DNA of 64,000 nucleotides, taken from Cymbomonas tetramitiformis. Taxonomy: Eukaryota > Chlorophyta > Pyramimonadophyceae > Pyramimonadales > Pyramimonadaceae. Location of the stretch: the NCBI GenBank assembly GCA_001247695.2, contig LGRX02028936.1, forward strand, positions 36,398 to 100,397, given 5' to 3'. The stretch's first letter is position 1. Each line of letters begins with the position of its first letter. Positions 53,684 through 64,000 of the stretch are shown one piece after another. The position numbers and the translations under genes were made by a program. The notes under the pieces were generated by a model. It saw only the letters and a list, made by a program, of their open reading frames with translations, searched no databases and had not been told where the DNA came from.

Positions 53684-55006
53684 CTACCTTTCCTCCTCAG
53701 CTTCGAAGACTCGCAGTGGTTCCAGCCTGCCCCCTCGCCCTTCCAAGTCCTCTCTGGTTCGCCACTGGCTGTGACTATGCGGCAGCCCTTTCCATTTAGT
53801 TAGCCACTCCTGCACTGTCCCGCCAGCCTTCCCACCTAGCTTCCTGAAGCGAGTGCTGATGATGCGTTCCACCTCACGCTCCCTCTGACCCTCTACCAAG
53901 ACCGGTGGCGGTGCCATTTCCTCTTGCCTGCTCACGAAGTGCTTAGCTCCCGACTGAACTGGGGTGAGCCGATCCGCTGTGAACACGTCGTGCACCTTCC
54001 AATGCACGGGTAGCTCTAACCTGTACGCTGACGGAGCTCCACGGTCCTGCTCTGGCAGCTCTTGCTGCCTGTCGCTGTACAGACATTCTATTACACGTAG
54101 GGGGCCGTGCCTGAGCTTGCGCAGCTTCGGCTTCATCCCCCGATCTCCAGGCAGAGTCAGGTGCTGGCCATCCACCCATACCTGATCATTCACCTTAATG
54201 TGCTGCAGCCGGTGTCGTGCGTCAAACTGCTCCATCATGCGCTGCTGGGCCATCTGCAGGTTCACCCGCGCTGCCTGTAGTTGCCGCGCAAACTGCTTGG
54301 CCAGCTCGTGCGCAGTCCCTCTCTTATCCGCCGCTACTCGCCGAACTTTTCCTCGTCTTGACCCACCTTCTAAGGCTGCGTCCATGAAGAAGTCCAGCTG
54401 TGTTGCGGGAGCGTGTCCGTACACCAACTCAACGGGAGAGAATCCAGTCGCTGCTGACGTGGAGTCATTGATCGCGTACTCCACAGGTGTCACCCAGAGG
54501 TCCCAGTCCTCTTGGTTCTCAGCAACGTAGCAGCGCAGCATACGCTCCACGGTGTGGTTGCTGCGTTCCGCTTGCCCATCGCTCTGAGGGTGATAGGGAG
54601 TGGTGCTAGCTACCTTGACGCCCATCAGTCGCATGAACTCCTGAGTCATGGCGTCGCGAAAGCGGGGGTCTCGGTCGCACACTATCTTCATTGGAGCTCC
54701 GTGCAATCGCCATACTGCGTCCATGAACAATCTTACCACTACTTCTGCAGAGCTGTCGTTGTAGGTCATTGGCACCACATGTACCATTTTGCTCAGCTTG
54801 CAGGTGAAGGTAGTGAAGGCGTTTACTCCTCGCTGAGTCATCGGAAGCCCGGTTACGAAATCGATGCTGACAACCTCCCAGAGCCTGCTTGGCACTCGAT
54901 GCGGTTGCAACAGTCCCATGGGATACCCTTGTCGCGGTTGGGTCTGCTGGCACGTCACGCACGACTTTACCCATTCCGCTATACGGCTAGGTCCATTCGC
55001 GGCCAC
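53684..55006 (-). pseudogene. R integrase with chromodomain
   Basis: After a frameshift near 55000 the frame completes the zinc finger (WVKSCVTCQQTQP) and gives the integrase core: SIDFVTGLPM, IVCDRDPRFRDAM and HPQSDGQAERSNHTVERML, containing the D, D and E catalytic residues. It continues through a GPY/F-like region (RHGPLRVIECLY) to a chromodomain-like end (EVERIISTRFRKL, WLTKWKGLPHSHSQWR). It ends EAEEER then TAG, after which the same frame stays open into the C5-methyltransferase. Confidence 0.9.
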
Positions 55007-57867
55007 CAGAAACGTCTTCGGACCCGCTCCAGCGTCTTGTCCCTGCCGGTGTGGCCTGCGGATGGTGCCTCGTGAGCTTCTCTCAACACTAGCTCCCGCA
55101 AGGGCGAGTCCGGTGCCAGCACCACCTGGTAGCGCCCTTCAGCCACTCTCCAAATGATGTCGCTTACCAACCGGAAATGCTCTGTGCGATGATGCTGGGT
55201 ATTTAGCAGCTCCTGCTTCAGGGTCCTGAGATATTCGCTGCGTCTGTGCTCAGCTCTCAGCGCTCGCAAGAACACCCCTGGCTCCACTGTCCCCGACTTG
55301 TCTCTGACCTTTGCTGCTGCTCCGGAGAGCGTGACTGCTGGTTGCGCTGTGGGTCTCTCGCGTGGGGCCAGCTTGCTGGGTGGCTTCTGCGGCCTGGCTA
55401 TCACTACTAGCACTGGCCATGGGACTGGCAGTTCCTGCAGAGCCGAGCGGTGACCCCTCTCCTCTCCAGGTGAGGTAAACAGTCTGTTGGGTTCACCATG
55501 CTCGTTCACCCTTGGAATGACCTCCACGATCTCCAGGCCAAACTCGCGTAGCAACGGTCGCCAACTCGCCTGAGGGAAGTCGGGCAATAAGAACAAGGCG
55601 GCTGTGTGACACGGGTCCTGCTTTGCCTCAGATGCGTAGTGTCGCAGAATGTCCTCAATGCTCACGTTGGGGTCTGAGAAGGGGGGGTTGCACCAGACGA
55701 TACGGCCCCTCCACTGCTCGTTCAAGCAATCAGTCCAGAATGTGCTCACCTGTCGATTCTGGCCCATAGCGTCACAGCACGCATCCACCTGGAACGGTCC
55801 TCCCAGTGCTCGAGAGTACTTGCTCTGCAGCCTAGCGAACTCCGAGGAGATCAACTTCCAATCCTGCTTGTCCACCAGCGGTCCTCCGGGTCGGATCCTT
55901 GGACTTGCTTTCTGCCGCTCTGCTGCTGTCGCTGGCGGTTGTGCTGCTGGTTGCTGCGCTGCTGCTGATGGCTGCTGCTGCTCTGCTGCTGGCTTCTGAG
56001 CTACTGTTGCAGGCGGCTGTGCTGGGGGTGTCTCTGACAGAACGGCTTCTGCATCCAAGGGAGACGCTGGGTCATCACCTGTTGCTGATTGCTCTGCTGC
56101 TACCGCTCTAGTAGTTACGCCCGCGAAGGCAGAGGCTACCGCCATCGTGGCTACTGTGTCCATAGCGTCGCGCCACAGGTCGGGGGTCTCCGCCCACCAC
56201 AGTCCATTGAGCTGCGTCAGCTTCCCTGTCACCACTGGAGGGCTCACTGGAGGGTGTTCCTCGTCCTCCTCATCTGATGAGCTGAACCCCGCGTCCAAGG
56301 GAGAGCTAGGGTCCTCCTTCTCCACCTTCTTTTCCTTCACCGCTGCATTCACCTCAGCCTTGGCCTTGGTTACTTCTGCTGGTTTCCCTTTAGCTCCCGC
56401 TGCTCTTCTGCCCTCCTCTGCAGATACTGGCTGGTCGGTGCTCGGGTCCACATACCCTGCTTCCTTAAGCCCTTCTCGCGCCGTCGCCTGCACATAGTCC
56501 GGTCGCCGTGAGGCAGCGTCCGGTACCACCAGTGTGCGTCCTGGCACGTGCTCCATTGCATGCACTCCTACTTCCACCAGATCTTCATACCACCTGGCCT
56601 GTCGTCGGCTGAGCTCACGTCCAGGTGCAAACAGCCACTTCAGTGGAGCATGGTCCCCCATCAGCCTAAACTCCGTGAAGATCAGGTAGTGTCTCCACGT
56701 CTGTGTGGTGCAGTGGTAAATCGCGGCCAGCTCTCGCTCACCCGCGTGGTAGTTCTGCTCGGCTGAGGAGAATTGCTTACTCTCGAAGGCTATGGGCTGC
56801 AGGCCCTTGCCTAGATCCTGCATCAGCACGCCGGCTAATGCCACTGCGCTCGCATCGGTCTGCACAACAAAGGGGCTGGTGCCGCGATGAGCTGCTTCCT
56901 GATCGGGCAAGATCAAGGTCGGTGCAGTGGTGAGGGCGGTCTTGAGCCGCGCAAACGCCTGCTCCTGATCTGGCCCCCATTCCCAGGGTACCAAGTTCTT
57001 GGTCAGCTTGGTGAGCGGGTGCGCCAGGTCAGAGAATCCCTGGATGTACCGCCTGTAGAACCCAGCTAGTCCCAGGAACTGTCTCACGTGCTTGACCGTC
57101 TCAAGCTTGCGCCAATCCTTTACGGCTGCGACCTTGTCTTGCTGGGGTCGGCATCCTGCACGATCGATGACGTGCCCGAGGAATCGTACTGAGCGCTTGA
57201 AGCACCTCAACCTCGATTCCTTCAGTCTGACTTTATTTTGGCGACAGACCTCCAATACTTGCTTCAAGTGCCCGAGATGCTCAGTTGGGTTGCGGCTGAA
57301 GATCATGATATCGTCCACGAACACTCTTACGAAAGGGAGGTGTCCTAGGTAGCTCTGCATCATACGCTGCCAGCAAGAATGACTGTTCGACAACCCCATG
57401 GGCATAACCAGCCACTCATAAGCTCCGAACGGCGTGGTCATCGCCGTCTTCTCGATTGCGTCCTCCTCCATGGGCACCTGCCAGAATCCCCACAGAGCGT
57501 CCGCGGTGGAGAAGATGGTCGCTCCCTGCAGGTCATCAATGAGAGACTGTACATCGGGAAGAGGATAACGGTCCTTTACGGTGATTTCATTGATCTGGCG
57601 GTAATCAATTACTAGCCGTAGCTCCTTAGGATTCGAGGGCTTGGGTACCATCAAGACCGGACTGCCCCAAGGTGAGGATGAGGGGCGGATGTAACCCTTC
57701 GCCAAGAGCTCGTCCAGTTGTCCACGAAGTTGTCGCAACTCCTCCATGGACAGCTTGTAGCACCTCTTGTGTCGTGCGCCATCACGGTACTCGGGGTCCA
57801 CGCGCAGCGGCGATTTGTGGTCGCGGTCCACGACGCCCTTGGGAAGCTCCATGCCCACCACGTCCAC
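54979..57867 (-). pseudogene. R Pol: RT, RNase H, N6-adenine-methyltransferase-like domain
   Basis: RT spans about residues 40-300 (LLAKGYIRPSSSPWGSPVLM, FSTADALWGFWQVPM, FVDDIMIF near 181). RNase H spans about 320-460 (VVQTDASAVALAG, VVPDAASRRPDYV). A linker rich in Ala, Pro, Gln and acidic residues follows (about 470-650). At about 664-800 is a domain with FQVDACCDAMGQN, STFWTDCLNEQWRG and the catalytic VWCNPPFSDPN (NPPF near 726), then AALFLLPDFPQASW. That is the pattern of phage/DIRS-type Dam-like adenine methyltransferases. The integrase zinc finger starts (HEAPSAGHTGRDKT) before a frameshift ends this frame in TAG at 54979. No protease precedes the RT. Confidence 0.85.
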
Positions 57868-57871
57868 ATAA

Positions 57872-58523
57872 TTATGCCTTCTTCAGCTCCGCCAGCTCGT
57901 CCCATATCCATTGTGGGACTTCCTCAGCGTCTTCCTCGTCAGGAGGGGTTGGCTGAGCTGGGGTCTGCTTGAGCTTGGCGTCACCGCTGCCCCGCTGCTC
58001 GGCCTCATCGTCCTCACCACGGCTCCGCTGCTCGGCCTCGTTGTCCTCACCACCGCTCCGCACCTGCTCAGCCGCCGTCACCACTGGAGCTGCAGTTGCC
58101 GGCGCGCGTCGTCTACGCCTTTTTCTCCTCGATGGAGCACCGCTATGCTCCCGCAACGCCTGCGCTGTCCTCCACAGTTGGTGAGCCTCACTCTCCCAAT
58201 CAGGCTCCAACACTTCTGCGTGATCGTGCGCAGCGTTTGCTGTGGCTCACAAATTGCTGTTGTTGAAAAATCTGCTGCTGCGGCGTCATCATTAACCCCG
58301 CGTTGAAAACAGCTCCCGGAGGGTACGCAGCGAATTGTGCAGGGTTGTCGTACGGAAATTGCGGAAACCCAGCTGATTGCGGTACGAGCGACGGCGGAAC
58401 CCCGAAATGGGCGCCCAAATTTGACACCGCTGATACAAATGGCGTCCCTGGCTGCGGAGAAGCACCCGTGCCAGCGACGGGCAGATACGCCCCAGAGCTA
58501 CTTAAATTGTCGTCGTTCATCAT
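57872..58523 (-). pseudogene. R gag-like ORFs
   Basis: The first frame starts MMNDDNLSSSGAYLPVAG and is rich in Pro, Gln and Gly (QQQIFQQQQF). It shifts frame near 58205 into MLEPDWESEAHQLWRTAQ, with a basic patch (SRRKRRRRRAP) and acidic repeats, ending ELAELKKA with TAA. No capsid fold or zinc knuckle can be recognised. Pol overlaps the end in a different frame. The usual Gag capsid, nucleocapsid and protease seem deleted. Confidence 0.5.
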
Positions 58524-59176
58524 TGCTGCGCCGCGCTAGCTGACGCGTTTCGGCGATAAATTCCGGTCAGAATACGATCGATTACCGTTGAAACAGCTGG
58601 CAAATTAAAATTGTGCGGAAAGGTCGCCCGGAAAAGAAGATTTCTCGCGCAACGAAACTCTGCTGCCGTTGATTACTTCTCTAGCTTTGCGCACGGAAAC
58701 GGCAGCAAGCTAGAGCCACAGACAGACGTCGATTCACACACGAATTTGCCGCGGAAGGACAATTTGTGCGGAAAGATCACCGTTCGAAGCAGAAAAACAC
58801 CAAAATACGGTGCAGAGGTCGTCGTCCAATTGCTGTCGTACGGCTGTGTCGGTACGGATTGTCACGGGCGCCTGCCTCGTTGAAAATTTGTTGAATTAAG
58901 TCAAAATTCCAGCGTCGCGCGAAGAATCCTTCGGAAAGGTCGCTCAGAGAAGGAAAATTGGACAAGCGGCAAGCTGTGTAGTCGTCATTATGTCGGCACA
59001 GTGTCGATATTTTTTTGTAGATATACAGTGTTCTCAAGAGAACAGGTCGTGCCGTTGTCAAGGCACGATTCCTTCGCCCACGGGCGGAAAATTCAGGCTA
59101 AAATTATGTTGGTACAACGCGTTGTAGAACGCAGATACCAACGGAAGTCGTGAACCACGACCACGCTGATACCAGT
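58524..59176 (-). promoter_or_regulatory. R 5' leader and primer-binding site
   Basis: Next to the 5' LTR the coding strand reads TGGTATCAGCGTGG (59161-59174). Its first nine bases match the initiator-tRNA-Met primer site common in plant and algal LTR elements. The rest is leader with diverged short repeats (TTGTGCGGAAAG near 58611 and 58764). Confidence 0.75.
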
Positions 59177-59836
59177 TGTTCGGTTGTGAGGACTGAACCA
59201 GTCTCACAAGTATGCAAGTAACACTTACAGGGAATATGGTACTGGGACCATAGGGTGATATCGGAAGACTTTGTATACTGTCGGATATTTCGTATAATTT
59301 AGGTGAACTTTCACTGTTTGAAGTTACAAGACACCAGAGGTTAGTGCCAATGTGTAACTAATTCAAAAACTGACATGAGAGCTTGTTCAGCTCTTTAAGT
59401 AGTAACATGTCGACTCGAATTCCCTCAGATCTCATCCGAATTCGACAGTCACAGTGCTCAGTCACTTCATGTTCACATATCCTATTACCTGTCTTGTTAT
59501 TTAGCCCTTGGGCTGCAGCTGCCAGTCATACAATGATCTCTGCTCTGATTTGCTGAATAGTCATAGATCTGATGATGTGGCAAGAACTGGGGCTCTCCTG
59601 GTTTCCCTCCAGTTCTGTGTGGCTGTTTGAATATAAAATGGTTCCCCCCCATTTCTGGAATGGTTTCCCACCAATTCTCTCAACCTGATCTGCTGTGGTT
59701 GCAGATGTTCAAAAAGTCACAAGCTGTCAGTCACCCTCGTCATACCTCTCGGTCATACTGGTGACTGTCATCGGTGCTGTCACTCGTCATTCTAACACGT
59801 CTGTCTCTCGTCTGACTCGCGATACACCCTAGTACA
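59177..59836 (-). repeat. R 5' LTR
   Basis: This is the 660-bp partner of 49515-50184, followed by duplicated ACACC (59837-59841). Confidence 0.92.
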
Positions 59837-59841
59837 ACACC

Positions 59842-62498
59842 TATATATATAGCAGTGATCCCGCTCAAATGCGAAAGAAAGAATGGCGCCGGGCCAAAGG
59901 AGGCCTCGGCGGTGAGGCACCCATGCATGCTTGAATAGCGTCACTATCTGAGTGCGTGGGCCTACCGGTGCAAAACCTAGTCAGGAACGAAGCTAAGGTC
60001 ACCCCCAATGGTTGGCAACCGCGTGCGGGTAATGCGACTGATGGGATGACCGCAAAATGACGATTTTCAAATTTTTGGAGCAGCTTTTGACTCAGAGGTC
60101 TGAACTCACTATTGAAATTTTCTAATGAATCACACAGTAAGTCCAAGAAACAATCCATGCCCGCTGAATGCCCTTGCAAAATAACTCAGATAGTGACGCG
60201 ACACAAAGCCGCCATTTTACAACCCTCGGAAAAGCTGAAATTTCTGGAAATGAGTTGCAAGTGAAAACATTCCGCGCGGGCACGGAATTTACAGTGGTGG
60301 AAACGTCAAAATCTGAATCGATCGCGCGATGGCGTCTCTAGTGTGGGCATTTTGTGGAAGTGATATCTCCACTCTTTACGTCGATTACAATACTATGTGT
60401 TAAAAATTCCACCCTCACAAGTTCATTGCCAAAACGGGCCTAGCAATTCCCGCCCCTTTCAAAAAGTAACTCTTAAGTATGTTGACCAGATTTGAGATTG
60501 GGCCGTCCGAACTGCATTGCCCAGTCGGTGTCATCCCCCCCCTCCCCCTCATTTGGCGGCCGCCCCGAAGTTAAACTCCGTAAATGCCACAAACCGGTCG
60601 CAGCTTAACAAATATGGGGGGTCATACTTAAGCTACGAGTTCATGGTGTTTACTAGCACCTCACCCCGCCTCCGATCGACGGCCAAATCTGATGGAGTGA
60701 TGGTCCACACACTTAGACATGCCATGCTAGCTCCTTAAGTATCTAGTATGTCTACGAGTTCGGTGTGCTACGATTCAGACTATTACTAGTTTCCCTCCTC
60801 CCCCCCCCTTTCCTTGCCTAATTTCATCTGACATGGACAGGACAACGATGCAGTTCGGACGGCCTTACCAGACCAGAACCGAACCTTTAAAAGTATGATG
60901 CCCAGATTACCTATCGACGCTCGAAAATCGGCGGGGATATGGAATTAACAATTTCCATACTTAACAGAATTAATTTTTCATTGCATAGATGCAACCGGTC
61001 ATCAGGAAAGGTATAAAAGTAAAAAGCCCGAAAGCTGGGAAAGCGCTGAGAACGGCTATGACTGAGGCACGATTTACCATGCCCAATTCGTAGCCCTACC
61101 ACAAGGACTACCGCGCCGTAATGCAATTTCTAATCCCCGGAGCTCAATATAGTAAGCCTACAAGTACTTTGGGGTAACGTTTTAAGTCAAACATGCGATC
61201 ATCTATCATATGGGGTTGATATCGTTTCTTGGACTCACACCTCTTTAAACGCCCGTGCTCGGCGATTTCCGAGATATCAGCAAACTGTTGGTGGTCCTAC
61301 CACAAGGACGAACAAAAATGTCGCATCATATCCCTCCTTCAAGGTCCTTTCGGGATTCGGAGACCCGTGTTGGAAAGTTCTCGAGTTGCTCTCTCTGTCG
61401 TGTCTTGTCAAATGTTTCATCCGAGGTCATTCTCACCCTCAAAATATCGGTTGAAGCATCATTCATATGGTGCCAAAACTCAAAAATAAATTGGTGGTGC
61501 GTGTATGACTAATTCCTGGGATGTTGACGCCAATATGCACGCCGACGAACATGATTAGGTCGGGCAGACCGCAGATTGCCTACTTCATGATGCGAGCTCT
61601 ACACCCTGCTTGTAATCGTCTCCAACAAATATTCCGGGTATGGGCGTTTCGTATGATACAGTATATACAATACTGATAATCATGGACGTTGTGGGCTTTT
61701 GTCTAGGCCCTTCAGTATGGTGTCTATGCATGACTTGTTATCAAGGACACCTGTCGAAAGTCGATTAGCCGTGCGATAGCGAAGAGCAACGTAGGCATAG
61801 TGTTAGGCCGCCGTACAGTAACAACTTGTTACGACTCGCCTTTCGCAGAATAGGCAGCATACTCGATCCAAATTAAACAAACTAGATCCCGAACCGCTGC
61901 CGCTCAAAAGGCAAAGGTGATGTGCCAATGGTGTGTACTCCTATGGCAATAACCAGAGACATAGAACTGCAGAAGAAAAAATAACGCAGCTATCTGCACA
62001 CATCTGTGGCCACCAGCCGAGAAATCGATCTGAGAGTTTTGTTTGTGACTCATGGACATCTTATATAACTCAGTCACTGGTACTCAAACACGCTCACTTA
62101 CTAACTTCGATTTATAAGGTGCTTCACACACCAGCTTATTTTTTCACCAACACAGGTTAACCTCAATCACATGCAAGCTAGTTTAGACATGTCGAAATAC
62201 GACCCCACCCCTCTCTCCATTTTGAAAAGTGCCGAAATGCTTGATATGAGCAAACGATTGTTCAACTTCTTTTATAAATTGCTTCGTATTCTTACAAGGG
62301 GACATGTCAGCGAAACATCGTTGTCCCAACTCGACCGCCGGTCGAGTTATGATAGTGCATCGAGATCCCAGATGACCCATATGTCTTTCCAACGCTAAAG
62401 AGTGTTTGTGGAGAATTCCTTTGAGTACCACAAAACTGCACAAACATCTCTGTATTTACACGCATTGATGCATATCATCATCGGTGAAAACACAACCT
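59842..62498. other. Unassigned sequence without a supported gene
   Basis: I see no convincing exon, LTR or inverted repeat in these 2.66 kb. It is presumably host intergenic or intronic sequence flanking R. CCTACCACAAGGAC occurs twice (61096, 61296). Confidence 0.35.
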
Positions 62499-63317
62499 TT
62501 ACATGGACATTGAAAAGTCTGAACTATCCCCATCTGCCAAGCCAACCAATTGCACTAAACGCAACATTGCCTTAGGTTCACCTTCGATTTCTGCCACATC
62601 CAAAGTGCATGCCGGTGAAATAGTCTGCACCATTTTTGAAACTCTTGAGGCAATTGCGGGGATGATACCCGCATTGATCACCTGCGAGCGCAACAACCAA
62701 ACCATTCCCCATACTGTACCCTTTCTATTCTCTATTACCGAGGCGCTATACATAATGCCCTTCAGAAAAAATCCTCAGAGTGAACCATCTCTACAGAAAT
62801 GAGCGGTATGCCTTGTGTGGCAGTGAACCCTGGCACGCCTCATATCATATATAGGTTGGCAATGAATCTCCACTTCACCTCCCAGTCACACAAAAAGTGG
62901 ATACCTGTGCATGCTTCTCTTCGCTGGCTAAAATCATCTCGATTAGCATACTTGCTGCTTGTTCACGCTCCGGTTCGTTTCCGTACTGCACCCGTGCTAT
63001 GAGCGCCGGCAAATCGTCGCCGTCAGTGCTCGCCACCTGCAAATGGGCAAGCCCGGTTTAGGACAAGTAAGCGCTGGCAAGCTTGGCCCTTCGGATTCAT
63101 CCTGATACCCTTTCCGTTCGCAGGCATTAGCCAGGCCATGCACGCGCGCCGGTAGCAGTCTGTGCTCCACATGACAACATCTGCCCCTCACCTGTCCTAT
63201 AAGCTTCAAAAATTCCTCGTCTGCAGCTCGCTTAGCCATAGCAAGGTCACCGACAGTGCGATCTGACAGCGCAGGCTTCGGGTGAGGAAGAATTGTCTTC
63301 GATTCGATTTCCTGCAT
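62499..63317 (-). CDS. End of a spliced armadillo-repeat-like host gene
   Basis: Three in-phase exons are read leftward: up to 63192 (DRTVGDLAMAKRAADEEFL, ends LIGQ), 63036-62905 (LPALIARVQYGNEPEREQAA, SMLIEMILASEEKHAQ) and 62681-62499 (VINAGIIPAIASRVSK, ends DFSMSM, TAA). Junctions are GACAG/GTGAGG, GCAG/GTGGCG, CACAG/GTATCC and GCAG/GTGATC. The pattern of a hydrophobic helix pair followed by NAGIIPAIA is that of armadillo repeats, which are protein-binding scaffolds. Upstream exons lie beyond 63317 or are not recognised. Specific function unknown. Confidence 0.5.
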
Positions 63318-63670
63318 TGCCTAAAGCCGCCACCCCATCCCATCGCTGCACCCACTAAGAGGCAGCAGGTGCCCCATCCCATCTCGACACGCACTGAGAG
63401 TGAGGCATGAGGCACTGCATCCCGTCACGCAATCATTAAGACTGCCGACACGCGAGGACGTGACAAGATACTGCCGACACCGACACACCTCAAACCGAAT
63501 GCAAGGCAGCATGGATGATAGAATGTGCTGGTTGATCATTGCCAAACACGCGATATCGCATGTTGGTCCCTGGGTAACGAAGTAAGCGAACCCCGCTGGC
63601 ATGCCCCCCTATGGCTCACGGTCCATGGATGGAAAATATCGGTCGATAAATGCACGTCATTGGGCGGGAA

Positions 63671-63919
63671 ATGGAAGATGCACGGAAGCAGCAACCAAAT
63701 GTGGGCACCGAGGTGCTCCCGGCGAAGAACAAGAGAGCACATAGCATGCGGCTATCGCAGCACCCTGCTTATCCTTACAACAAAAGCGGACTACTTGATT
63801 CCATTCTCCAAGAGGCAGCACGTGCCAGAAAGGTATCGCGGGGACAACCGCATCCCATCACCCACTTCCAAGTGGCGGCCGTCCCCGTTCACAACGAGGC
63901 GCCGGTACCACATTCATGA
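63671..63919 (+). CDS. Small unrecognised ORF
   Basis: The 82-residue frame MEDARKQQPNVGTEVLPAK... contains GLLDSILQEAARARKV and ends EAPVPHS. Composition is protein-like, but no family is recognised and it ends just before a tandem repeat. It could be chance or part of a gene continuing elsewhere. Confidence 0.25.
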   Translation: MEDARKQQPNVGTEVLPAKNKRAHSMRLSQHPAYPYNKSGLLDSILQEAARARKVSRGQPHPITHFQVAAVPVHNEAPVPHS

Positions 63920-63931
63920 TATGAACATTCC

Positions 63932-64000
63932 CGAGTCCAGGTGGGGCAGGCGCCAGAGTCCAGGTGGGGCAGGCACCCGAGTCCAGGTGGGGCGGGCGCC
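63932..64000 (+). repeat. Tandem repeat at the window edge
   Basis: Three units of about 22 bp (GAGTCCAGGTGGGGCAGGCG, then CC) run to the end of the window and presumably continue. Confidence 0.9.

Larger units (their letters stand above)
49515..59836 (-). mobile_element. R: Ty3/gypsy element with two DNA methyltransferase modules
   Basis: Target duplications ACACC (49510-49514, 59837-59841) and two LTRs (670 and 660 bp, a few differences) define a 10.3-kb element coding leftward. Order: short gag-like ORFs, RT, RNase H, an N6-adenine-methyltransferase-like domain, integrase with chromodomain, then a C5-cytosine-methyltransferase. A Tc1/mariner-like insertion (50745-53022) splits the last gene. 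No aspartic protease or zinc-knuckle Gag is visible between 58523 and 57867, so that part appears deleted. Frameshifts lie near 55000 and 53090. Confidence 0.9.

Noticed and set aside
54979..54981. TAG ending the R Pol frame as a readthrough site
   Set aside because: The integrase continues in another frame from about 55000; the stop is downstream of the frameshift.
6638..59841. Same target duplication ACACC for S3 and R
   Set aside because: Two unrelated families sharing one pentamer is weak evidence; S2 (CGTTT) and T1 (ACGTC) differ, so I do not infer shared target preference.
1..64000. tRNA or rRNA genes
   Set aside because: No convincing tRNA B-box with a matching acceptor stem and no rRNA-like segments were recognised by eye; a covariance-model scan would be needed to be certain.

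Overview
This window is nuclear DNA from a eukaryote and is almost entirely mobile-element sequence. Evidence for a eukaryote: spliceosomal GT-AG introns inside genes, LTR retrotransposons with chromodomains, many microsatellites and minisatellites, no operons. Ty3/gypsy and Mutator-like elements carrying DNA methyltransferases, and a BART-domain gene, suggest an alga or other protist (green-lineage is my guess); the species cannot be fixed from the sequence.

Host genes are seen only at the two edges, both on the minus strand. One is a spliced BART-domain (ARL2-binding-like) gene at about 0.2-1.6 kb. The other is the end of an armadillo-repeat-like gene at about 62.5-63.3 kb.

Region 1 (1.7-2.2 kb) is a GC-rich array of hairpin-forming repeats. 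Region 2 (2.7-19.6 kb) is a nest of insertions resolved by target-site duplications (TSDs). A gag-only LTR element (S1) was hit by a hAT-like MITE (8-bp TSD) and, immediately beside it, by a 14.3-kb Ty3/gypsy chromovirus (T1, TSD ACGTC). T1 was in turn hit by a small LTR element (S3, TSD ACACC) in its integrase and by a 1.6-kb retroposon-like element (8-bp TSD) in its reverse transcriptase. Region 3 (19.6-23.6 kb) is a tandem repeat split by a complete gag-only element (S2, TSD CGTTT). Region 4 (23.6-34.6 kb) is repeat-rich: a tandem array of perfect hairpins next to a gag-like ORF, CTG-repeat-bearing repeats, and a fragment related to T1.

Region 5 (34.6-45.7 kb) is an 11-kb DNA transposon with about 1.1-1.3 kb inverted repeats. 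Two spliced genes diverge from its centre. One encodes a Mutator-like transposase with zinc fingers. The other encodes a roughly 1,130-residue protein ending in an amino-type DNA methyltransferase. A 14-bp palindrome occurs eleven times, confined to the terminal repeats and the first methyltransferase intron. Region 6 (45.7-49.5 kb) holds microsatellites and an ankyrin-like fragment between 300-bp direct repeats. Region 7 (49.5-59.8 kb) is a second Ty3/gypsy element (R, TSD ACACC). It carries two different DNA methyltransferase modules, an N6-adenine type inside Pol and a C5-cytosine type after integrase; the latter is interrupted by a Tc1/mariner-like insertion carrying a chromodomain ORF.

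The recurring theme is mobile elements carrying DNA-modifying or chromatin-reading domains. A second theme is that several element reading frames continue through in-frame TAG codons, which could be decay, readthrough or a reassigned codon.
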